Part shown: positions 57,796 through 64,000 of the stretch, in pieces | Layout: each line of letters starts with the position of its first letter | Position numbering within the stretch: position 1 is the first letter of the stretch | DNA from: Duganella fentianensis | GTDB taxonomy: Bacteria; Pseudomonadota; Gammaproteobacteria; Burkholderiales; Burkholderiaceae_D | Direction of reading: 5' to 3' | Assembly: GCF_009857835.1 (NCBI RefSeq) | Contig: NZ_WWCL01000002.1 | Span: 992,001-1,056,000 of the forward strand | Length of the DNA: 64,000 bases | Position numbers and translations under genes: made by a program | Notes under the pieces: generated by a model | Told to the model about the DNA's origin: nothing | What the model saw: only the letters and a program-made list of their open reading frames with translations | Databases searched by the model: none

Positions 57796-59106
57796 CTAGC
57801 GGTGTTTCGGCTCGTCGATGGACCAGATTTCGTGCGCATCAAGCCGCACTCTGGCCTCGGCCTGCAAGGCATCGACTTGCGCGCTCTGGGCCGCCAGCAG
57901 TGCTTCCAGTGCCAGCCGGCGCCCTGTCAGCGCTTCGGCCAGCGGCAGTTCACCCGCCTGATAGGCACGCAGCATCAGCGCTGCCTGTTCCTGCGCCTGC
58001 TGTGCCACCTGGTCCAGCGTCTGCCACACTGCCACGCTGCGCACGCCTTCGGTGGCGGCGCGGCGCGCATCGGCAGCAACCTTGCGCTGCACCAGTGCCA
58101 GCCGTTCCCGCGCCATGCCGGCGCGCGCCACGGCAGCATCACGTTCGGCCGAACGGGCGGCGCCGCCCAGCGGAATCGAAATCGACAGGCCCAGCAAGCG
58201 CTCCTGGCCATCGCGTTCGCGCACGGCGCGCAGCGCCAGCGTGGGGTCGGGCATGCGCTCGCTGTCCTGCCGCTGGGCGCGCAGCTGCGCCAGTGCGGCG
58301 CCGGCTTCGGCCAGTTCCACTTCATGGTTGTCGTCGAGGATGCGGGCCTGCAGGGTGTCTATCGATGCGGCACCGAATTCCGGCACGGGCAGCTCGCTCG
58401 CCTGCGGCTCCGGCAGGCCGCGGTAATTGAGCTGCAGCTGGCCCAGCACCTGTTCCAGCCGCAGGCGTGCTTGCTGCAGCTGCGCGCTGACTCTGCCCTG
58501 TTCGGCCTGCGCCTGCAGCAGATCGAGGCGGGCCGCATCGCCAGCCTTGACGCGCTTTTCCACCATGGCGACCAGCTGCTGCGCCACCTGCAGCTGCTCC
58601 TGCCAGCGCGCCACCGCCACCTGTTCGCGCAAGGCCTCGAACCAGTCCGCCAGCAAAGTCCGTCCCGCTTCATGCCAGGTATCGGCCCGCTGGGTGGCCG
58701 CCAGCGCCACCGTCTGGGCACCTATGGCGGCATCCTTGCCCGCCTTGCCGAACCAGCGCACGGTGCGTTCCAGCCCCAGTTCCTGTTCCTGATAGCGCTC
58801 GCCACCAACGATATTGCGCTGGCTATGGCCAGCCCGCAGCGTCCATTCATACTGGCCGGCGGCCAGCTTCTTCTGATCGGCCCTTGCCAGATCGCTTTCC
58901 AGCGCGCTGGCGCGCAGCTGCGGCAATTCGGCCAGCGTCTGGCGCACCATCGCGTCGGGCGGCAGCAGGCCCAGTGCGCTGGCCTGCACTGCGCCGGCTA
59001 GTACCAGCTGCAAGCCCAGCCCCAGTCCCAGCCCCAACCCTTGCCACAAGCGCGCCGCCGGTTTCAGCCTGCATCGCGCAGGCAGTGTTGCCATCATTCC
59101 TTTCAT
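57796..59106 (-). CDS. TolC/CzcC-like outer-membrane efflux protein
   Basis: A 436-residue protein with signal peptide and two outer-membrane-efflux-protein repeats: AGQYEWTLRAGHSQ, ADWFEALREQVAVARWQE, EKRVKAGDAARLDLLQAQAE (the classic coiled-coil hairpin VxxGxxxxLD) and, in the second half, LALRAVRERDGQERLLGLSI, RAYQAGELPLAEALTGRRL. It forms the outer channel of a tripartite metal RND pump. The signal peptide carries a (Gly-Leu)5 repeat. It is last in the operon, starts in an ATGA overlap with the DUF3240 gene, and converges on the FIST-kinase operon. Confidence 0.92.
   Translation of the reverse strand: MKGMMATLPARCRLKPAARLWQGLGLGLGLGLQLVLAGAVQASALGLLPPDAMVRQTLAELPQLRASALESDLARADQKKLAAGQYEWTLRAGHSQRNIVGGERYQEQELGLERTVRWFGKAGKDAAIGAQTVALAATQRADTWHEAGRTLLADWFEALREQVAVARWQEQLQVAQQLVAMVEKRVKAGDAARLDLLQAQAEQGRVSAQLQQARLRLEQVLGQLQLNYRGLPEPQASELPVPEFGAASIDTLQARILDDNHEVELAEAGAALAQLRAQRQDSERMPDPTLALRAVRERDGQERLLGLSISIPLGGAARSAERDAAVARAGMARERLALVQRKVAADARRAATEGVRSVAVWQTLDQVAQQAQEQAALMLRAYQAGELPLAEALTGRRLALEALLAAQSAQVDALQAEARVRLDAHEIWSIDEPKHR
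59011..59040 (-). repeat. Gly-Leu codon repeat in signal peptide of the efflux channel gene
   Basis: Thirty bases encode GLGLGLGLGL through alternating GGN and YTG codons in the h-region of the signal peptide. The tract is a near-perfect 6 bp repeat, prone to slippage; a change of one unit keeps the frame and alters hydrophobic length. Confidence 0.85.
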
Positions 59107-59423
59107 GCCAGTCTCCCGAATTCCGTCAGTGGCTGCAGCCAGTAGCTCACTTCACTACTGGGTATCTGCGCGGCCAGCGCCGCCAGCAGCTGGCGCAATG
59201 ATTCCTCTTGTCCCGCAATCGCAACCTGCTTGCTGCGGCGCCGTCCCTGCACCTGCTCCATGGTGCTGCTCAGGCGCATGCCGCGTCCCATGCCATGGGC
59301 GTCCGTCACGGTGTAGCCGCCCGCCCATTGCGGATGGTCGAGCAGAAAATCGAGCACATCGTCTTCCAGTGCCGCTGGCAGGGTCAGTGTCAGCAGTGTG
59401 TCAAATCGTGGTTCAGGCTTCAT
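59103..59423 (-). CDS. DUF3240 family protein linked to metal efflux
   Basis: A 106-residue protein. FDTLLTLTLPAALEDDVLDF, LLDHPQWAGGYTVTDAHGMG, EQVQGRRRSKQVAIAG and SSEVSYWLQPLTEFGRL match DUF3240, a ferredoxin-fold domain found beside betaproteobacterial CzcCBA-type pumps. The fold resembles small metal-binding or PII-like regulators. The gene overlaps the pump gene at its start (11 bp) and the channel gene at its end (4 bp), so it is made in step with both. A role in metal sensing or in modulating the pump is inferred. Confidence 0.9.
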   Translation of the reverse strand: MKPEPRFDTLLTLTLPAALEDDVLDFLLDHPQWAGGYTVTDAHGMGRGMRLSSTMEQVQGRRRSKQVAIAGQEESLRQLLAALAAQIPSSEVSYWLQPLTEFGRLA

Positions 59424-62400
59424 GGCCAGCTCCTGCAGTCTGGGTGGCCGGCGCCACGCCGAAGCGCCGGTATAGTATCGGTAACAGGATCAGCGTCAGC
59501 AGCGTCGCGCTGAGCAGACCGCCTATCACCACAATCGCCAGCGGCTTCTGGATTTCCGAGCCGGGGCCCGTTGCCAGCAGCAGCGGCACCAGCCCCAGCG
59601 CCGTAATCGACGCCGTCATCAGCACGGGACGCAGGCGGCGCTGGGCGCCCTGCTGCACTACCTGTGCCAGCGCCATGCCGCGCGCTGCCAGCTGGTTAAA
59701 GCAGGTGATCATCACCAGCCCATTGAGCACGGCGATACCCATCAGGGCGATAAAGCCTACCGAAGCGGGCACCGACAGGAACTCGCCGCAGGCGGCCAGC
59801 GCCACTACGCCGCCTATCAGCGCAAACGGAATATTGACGAACACCAGCGCCGCCTGCCGTACGCTGTGCAAGGTGCTGAACAGCAGCAGGAAGATCAGGG
59901 CCAGTGCTACCGGCACCACCACGGCCAGCCGTGCCGCCGCGCGCTGCTGGTTTTCGAACTGGCCGCCCCAGGCCATGCGATAACCGGATGGCAGCTTGAC
60001 GCTGCTGGCGATACGGGCTTTAGCTTCTTCCACAAAGCCCACCAGATCGCGACCGTGCACATTGGCGCGCACCACCACCATGCGGCTGCCGTTCTCGCGT
60101 TCTACCTTGACGGGACCATCGACCTGCTGCAAGCGGGCCAGCTGCGACAATGGAATCGCGCTGCCATCGGCCAGCGGCAGCCGCAACTGGGCGAAGCGCT
60201 CCGGCGCCAGCCGCAAGCCTTCCGCGCCGCGCAGCAGCAGTGGCAGGCGGCGTCCGCCCTCCACCACCACACCGGCAATCCGTCCTTCGATCAGCGTGCG
60301 CAGATCGGCCTGTACCTGCTCCACGTTCAGACCCAGCCGGCCGGCAGCCAGCCGGTCCACTTCCACCTGCAGATACTGCACGCCTTCGTTTTTCACCGTC
60401 AGCACATCCTCGCTGCCGCTGATGGCCTGTACCTGGTGCACGATCTGGCTGGCCAGCGCATCGAGCTGCTCGGTGTCCGGCCCATACACTTTGATGGCCA
60501 CATCGCCACGCACGCCGGACAGCATTTCCGAAGTACGCATTTCGATAGGCTGGGTAAAGCTCAGATTGATGCCGGGGAAGCTGGCCGTGGCCTTGCGCAG
60601 CGCATCCATCAGCTCTTCCTTGTTACGGCTCTGCCACTGCTCGCGCGGTTTCAGCACCATGAAGGTGTCCGTCTCGTTCAAGCCCATGGGATCGAGGCCC
60701 AGTTCATCGGAGCCGGCCCGCGCCACGATGCGCAGCACATCGGGCACTTCGGCCAGTATGGCGCGCTGGATTTCGCCATCCAGCCGGGCCGATTCGGCCA
60801 GACTGACGGAAGGCAGCTTCTCGATCTGCATGATGATGTCGCCCTCGTCCAGCGTGGGCATAAACGATTTACCCACCACCATGAACAGCCCGACGGCCAC
60901 CAGCAGCGCAGCTCCTGCCGCCGCCAGCACCTGCTTCTCCGCCGCCATGGCGCGTTGCAGCCAGCGTGCATACACCTGTTCCAGATAGGCCACCAGCCTT
61001 GGCGTGGCATGCTGGTGGCTACCCATCAGCAGCGACGCCAGTACCGGAATCACTGTCAGCGAACACAATAGCGACGCGCCCAGTGCAAAGATAATCGTCA
61101 GCGCCACCGGCGCAAACAGCTTGCCTTCCAGTCCCTGCAGCGATAGCAGGGGCAGGAACACGATCATGATCACCACCATGCCGGCCGTTACCGGCAGCGC
61201 CACTTCGCGCACCGCCCGGTAGATCACGTGCAGCCGCGCCATGCCGCGCGCGCTGCCGTCACCATGGGCTTCGATATTTTCCACCACCACCACCGCCGCA
61301 TCGACCAGCATGCCGATGGCAATGGCCAGTCCGCCCAGCGACATCAGATTGGCGCTCAGGCCGTAACTCTGCATCAGCACAAAAGTCCCCAGCGCGGCCA
61401 GCGGCAGGATGCAGGCCACCACCAGCGCCGAGCGTACATTGCCAAGAAAAACATACAGCAGGACCACCACCAGCACGGTGGCTTCGGCCAGCGCCTTGAC
61501 CACCGTATTGACGGCGCGCGCCACCAGATTGCCGCGGTCATAGAAAGGGCTGATGGTGGTGCCCTTGGGCAGCGTGGGTGCCAGCTCGGCCAGCCGGCTG
61601 CGCACCTGTTCCAGCACCTGCTGGGCATTGGCGCCACGCATGGCCAGCACCAGCCCTTCCACCGCTTCGCCGGCGCCATTCTGCGTGACTGCGCCATAGC
61701 GCGTCAGCTGGCCTTCATGCACGCTGGCCACCTGCCCCAGTGTGACGACCTGGCCTTCCGTGCTGCGCACCACGATGGCACGCACATCATCGAAAGTCCG
61801 TACGCTGCCATCGCTGCGGATCAGCAGCGACTCCTCTCCATCACTGAGCCGCCCTGCGCCATCGCTGCGGTTATTCATTTCCAGTGCCTGCTGGAGCTGG
61901 GTCAGCGAAATCCGCCGCGCGGCCAGGGCCGCCAGATCGGGCACCACTTCAAAACTGCGCACCAGCCCACCCAGCGCATTCACGTCGGCCACACCGGCGA
62001 TGTTGCGCAACTGCGGCCGGATCACCCAGTCCAGCAGGCTGCGCTTCTCCATCTGGCTGAGCGGCCCCTCGATGGTGAACATAAAAATTTCGCCCAGTGG
62101 CGTGGTGATAGGCGCCAGCCCGCCGCTGACGGCCGGTGGCAGATCCTTCATCACGCCGGACAGCCGTTCACTGACCTGCTGGCGGGCCCAGAACACATCC
62201 GTGCCTTCCTCGAAATCCAGCGTGATATCGGCTATCGCGTATTTCGACTGGGAGCGCAACATCACCTGCCTCGGTATGCCCAGCAGCTCCTGCTCGATAG
62301 GTGCGACGATGCGGTTCTCCACTTCGCCCGGCGTCATGCCGGGCGCCTTCATGATGATTTTTACCTGCGTGCTCGATACATCGGGGAAGGCATCGATAGG

Positions 62401-62505
62401 CAGACCGCGGAAGGCACGCACACCGGCCGCCATCAGCAGCACGGTCAGCACCAGCACCAGCAGCCGCTGGGCCAGCGACATGGCAATCAGACGGGCCAGC
62501 ATCAT
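59413..62505 (-). CDS. Heavy-metal RND efflux pump, CzcA/CusA family
   Basis: A 1030-residue inner-membrane pump of family length. The N-terminal helix, then PIDAFPDVSSTQVKIIMKAP, GMTPGEVENRIVAPIEQELL, ITLDFEEGTDVFWARQQVSE and the TM4 region GGLAIAIGMLVDAAVVVVEN define a heavy-metal RND. The TM4 signature resembles the CusA-like AIGxxVDAAxVxxEN more than the DFGxxVDGA form of CzcA, so a monovalent or mixed metal is possible but not decided. Also FMPTLDEGDIIMQIEKLPSV and VMITCFNQLAARG. Adaptor, channel and DUF3240 genes surround it. Overlaps of 4 and 11 bp show a tight operon. Confidence 0.95.
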   Translation of the reverse strand: MMLARLIAMSLAQRLLVLVLTVLLMAAGVRAFRGLPIDAFPDVSSTQVKIIMKAPGMTPGEVENRIVAPIEQELLGIPRQVMLRSQSKYAIADITLDFEEGTDVFWARQQVSERLSGVMKDLPPAVSGGLAPITTPLGEIFMFTIEGPLSQMEKRSLLDWVIRPQLRNIAGVADVNALGGLVRSFEVVPDLAALAARRISLTQLQQALEMNNRSDGAGRLSDGEESLLIRSDGSVRTFDDVRAIVVRSTEGQVVTLGQVASVHEGQLTRYGAVTQNGAGEAVEGLVLAMRGANAQQVLEQVRSRLAELAPTLPKGTTISPFYDRGNLVARAVNTVVKALAEATVLVVVLLYVFLGNVRSALVVACILPLAALGTFVLMQSYGLSANLMSLGGLAIAIGMLVDAAVVVVENIEAHGDGSARGMARLHVIYRAVREVALPVTAGMVVIMIVFLPLLSLQGLEGKLFAPVALTIIFALGASLLCSLTVIPVLASLLMGSHQHATPRLVAYLEQVYARWLQRAMAAEKQVLAAAGAALLVAVGLFMVVGKSFMPTLDEGDIIMQIEKLPSVSLAESARLDGEIQRAILAEVPDVLRIVARAGSDELGLDPMGLNETDTFMVLKPREQWQSRNKEELMDALRKATASFPGINLSFTQPIEMRTSEMLSGVRGDVAIKVYGPDTEQLDALASQIVHQVQAISGSEDVLTVKNEGVQYLQVEVDRLAAGRLGLNVEQVQADLRTLIEGRIAGVVVEGGRRLPLLLRGAEGLRLAPERFAQLRLPLADGSAIPLSQLARLQQVDGPVKVERENGSRMVVVRANVHGRDLVGFVEEAKARIASSVKLPSGYRMAWGGQFENQQRAAARLAVVVPVALALIFLLLFSTLHSVRQAALVFVNIPFALIGGVVALAACGEFLSVPASVGFIALMGIAVLNGLVMITCFNQLAARGMALAQVVQQGAQRRLRPVLMTASITALGLVPLLLATGPGSEIQKPLAIVVIGGLLSATLLTLILLPILYRRFGVAPATQTAGAGHEA

Positions 62506-63755
62506 TTGGCTCCGGCGCTGGCAGCCGCACTGCCAGCCGCGCTACCGGCTGTAGCCGCAGCCGGAGCGGCGGCCTCATTGCCCAGTCCTGCCCAGCTTCC
62601 CTTGAGCACGACCAGTCCCTTGACGGCGACCGCGTCGCCGGCCGCCACCTTGCCGCTGACGCGCACCAGATCGGCACCGGCCTGCACGGCCTGCACCGGC
62701 GTGGCCATGAAGCCGCCGGCGTTCTGCACGAAGACAAAGGTGTCGGCACCGCGCCGCACCAACGCTGCCGCCGGCACAAGCACGCCTTGTGCCGGTGCGC
62801 CAGCAGTCTTGCTGCCAGGCGCCATGCGCGCTTCGACATAGGCATTGAGTTTCAGGCAATCGCCACTGCCCATCTGTTCGGCCCGTACGGGCACGCTCTG
62901 GTTGGCCGTATTCACGGCACTGCCCACGGCAATCACGCGCGCACTGCCGCAACCCTGCACCTGCAGCACTTCCCCCACCCGCAGACGCTCGGCCTGGGCA
63001 CGGCTGGCCTGCAGCTCTATCCAGAGCGCACCGCTGCGGCTGATGCGCGCTACTGGCATGCCTGCTTCCAGCCGGGCACCCGGTTCGGCCACCAGTTCCA
63101 GCACCGTACCGGCGCGCGGCGCGCGCAGCACCAGCTCCGGGGTCAGCGCACGGCTGCGCAGCAGCGCTTCGATGGCACGGCTATCCCAGCCGCCGGCCCG
63201 CAGCGCCTGCGCCCGTTCGTCGGCAGCCAGACGGGCCAGCATGGCCGCGCTGCGGCTCTCTTCCAGCCGTGCGGCGGCGATGATGCCATCCGCATGCAGT
63301 GCCGTGTCGCGCTGGGCCCGCGCATCGGCCAGCGCGGCCTGCGTGGCGGCCTGCAGATAATCGCGCTGCACTTCCAGCCAGGCCTGGCTATGCATGGTCA
63401 GCAGCGGCGCGCCTTGACGTACCGTCTGCAGACTGCTGGCATGCAGCTGCTGCACCACGCCGGCGTAAGCAGTACTGGCCACGGCCAGCAAAGCCGGTGG
63501 CGCTACCACCGTGCCGGCCAGTGCCAGATCGTTGGCGCCAGCATGGGCGGCGGTTGCACTGTCCGCCGCCACGGCCACCGCAGTGCCGATGCCGCTACGG
63601 CCACGCTCGGCCGCGCTGATGCGGATCTGCTGGGCTGACTGGGGCTGCTGAGGCTCGGCCAGCGCCGCCAGCGGGCCCAACACCATAGTAGGCAGCAGAA
63701 TTGCCGTAAAGACACTCTTACGCGATAATTTCATGCAAAATGAGGTGGTTTTCAT
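62502..63755 (-). CDS. RND periplasmic adaptor (membrane fusion protein, CusB/CzcB-like)
   Basis: A 417-residue protein with an N-terminal signal (VFTAILLPTMVLGPLAALAE). The biotinyl-lipoyl-like half (AYAGVVQQLHASSLQTVRQG, PLLTMHSQAWLEVQRDYLQA), the alpha hairpin, PELVLRAPRAGTVLELVAEP and GMPVARISRSGALWIELQAS, then the beta barrel and C-terminal membrane-proximal domain give the full adaptor layout. ATG 63734 (Met8) is an alternative start. The C-terminal ~30 residues are Ala-rich. No Met-rich N-terminal metal site typical of CusB is visible. First gene of the leftward metal-efflux operon. Confidence 0.92.
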   Translation of the reverse strand: MKTTSFCMKLSRKSVFTAILLPTMVLGPLAALAEPQQPQSAQQIRISAAERGRSGIGTAVAVAADSATAAHAGANDLALAGTVVAPPALLAVASTAYAGVVQQLHASSLQTVRQGAPLLTMHSQAWLEVQRDYLQAATQAALADARAQRDTALHADGIIAAARLEESRSAAMLARLAADERAQALRAGGWDSRAIEALLRSRALTPELVLRAPRAGTVLELVAEPGARLEAGMPVARISRSGALWIELQASRAQAERLRVGEVLQVQGCGSARVIAVGSAVNTANQSVPVRAEQMGSGDCLKLNAYVEARMAPGSKTAGAPAQGVLVPAAALVRRGADTFVFVQNAGGFMATPVQAVQAGADLVRVSGKVAAGDAVAVKGLVVLKGSWAGLGNEAAAPAAATAGSAAGSAAASAGAK

Positions 63756-63800
63756 AGAACAGCCAGACGGGTGAACGATGGCGGCATAGTGAAATCCAGT

Positions 63801-63819
63801 TGTTAAGAAGTTCTTAACA
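63801..63819. promoter_or_regulatory. Perfect palindrome, candidate operator of the metal-efflux divergon
   Basis: TGTTAAGAAGTTCTTAACA: 9 bp arms around a single G. It lies between the divergent efflux operon (start 63755) and the OmpR-type regulator (start 63864), 46 and 44 bp from the two start codons. Position and symmetry fit a binding site for that regulator, controlling both directions. A second, weaker inverted pair (ATAAC / GTTAT) follows at 63824-63840. Confidence 0.65.
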
Positions 63820-63863
63820 AGCGATAACTAGCATCGTTATGTCGATCAGATCAGGAGTGCAAA

Positions 63864-64000
63864 GTGAGGATATTGCTGGCAGAAGATGATCCGCAGCTCG
63901 GCCGTGCCACCCAGATCGGGCTGGAACAGGGCGGCTATGCGGTGGACTGGGTACGTAGCGGCGACAGCGCGCTGACGGCCGCCCGCCTGCACCAGTACGG
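63864..64000 (+). CDS. OmpR/PhoB-type response regulator, N-terminal part only
   Basis: GTG at 63864 follows AGGAG (63853-63857) by six bases. The readable 45 residues, MRILLAEDDPQLGRATQIGL and EQGGYAVDWVRSGDSALTAA, are a receiver N-terminus with the acidic pair Glu-Asp-Asp and a GYAVDWV stretch typical of the CzcR/CusR/QseB subgroup. The phosphoacceptor and DNA-binding domain lie beyond the window edge. Its divergent position next to a heavy-metal pump suggests metal-responsive control with a kinase just beyond the edge. Confidence 0.9.
   Translation, partial: MRILLAEDDPQLGRATQIGLEQGGYAVDWVRSGDSALTAARLHQY

Overview
This 64 kb stretch of high-GC DNA carries densely packed genes and reads as the chromosome of a free-living, motile, aerobic betaproteobacterium. 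The evidence is the mix of Gram-negative envelope genes (porins, a TonB receptor, RND efflux), a bo3-type quinol oxidase next to SURF1 and a RegB/RegA pair, DUF3240 beside a CzcA/CusA-type pump, FlaG, chemoreceptors and many hybrid histidine kinases. The genus cannot be fixed by eye. No rRNA, tRNA, CRISPR array, insertion sequence or prophage is visible. It looks like a chromosomal core and lifestyle region rather than a mobile island. ATA isoleucine codons, often followed by GGC, are unusually common for such GC-rich DNA.

Layout. 1-2 kb: the end of a secreted DNA/RNA non-specific endonuclease, a coupled pair (ACT-domain protein and nitrobindin-like protein) and a divergent Lrp/AsnC regulator. 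2.1-11.4 kb: two copies of a porin plus half-size PstS-like periplasmic protein module, with DUF481, purT and a MASE1-CHASE hybrid kinase between them. 11.4-20.2 kb: a MATE exporter, then a lone substrate-binding protein, a very large kinase-HPt-GGDEF-EAL fusion and a TonB-dependent receptor. 20.2-25 kb: a chemoreceptor and a complete siaABCD-type partner-switch/c-di-GMP operon. 25-33.3 kb: the leftward operon cyoABCD-SURF1-regB-regA and a divergent MFS carrier.

33.4-42.3 kb: panE-like reductase, a fatty acyl-CoA reductase plus WS/DGAT pair (a likely wax-ester cassette), secreted cyanophycinase, an exported RidA-like protein, and an aromatic amino acid permease translationally coupled to an uncharacterised TIM-barrel-like protein. 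42.4-51.9 kb: a chemoreceptor with a C-terminal acidic tether, a Cache-PAS hybrid kinase, glycerate kinase, a second amino acid permease, a GNAT/FemAB-like protein and an orphan FlaG. 52.4-57.8 kb: an HD-GYP response regulator, a FIST sensor and a soluble hybrid kinase in one operon. 57.8-64 kb: a heavy-metal RND efflux operon facing an OmpR-type regulator across a perfect palindrome.

Signalling is the theme. Three separate c-di-GMP devices occur: the kinase-GGDEF-EAL fusion, SiaD and HD-GYP. With two chemoreceptors, four hybrid kinases and FlaG, they suggest a cell that switches between swimming and surface or aggregate life in response to nutrients, redox state and metals. Storage metabolism (wax ester, cyanophycin degradation) fits a feast-and-famine habitat.
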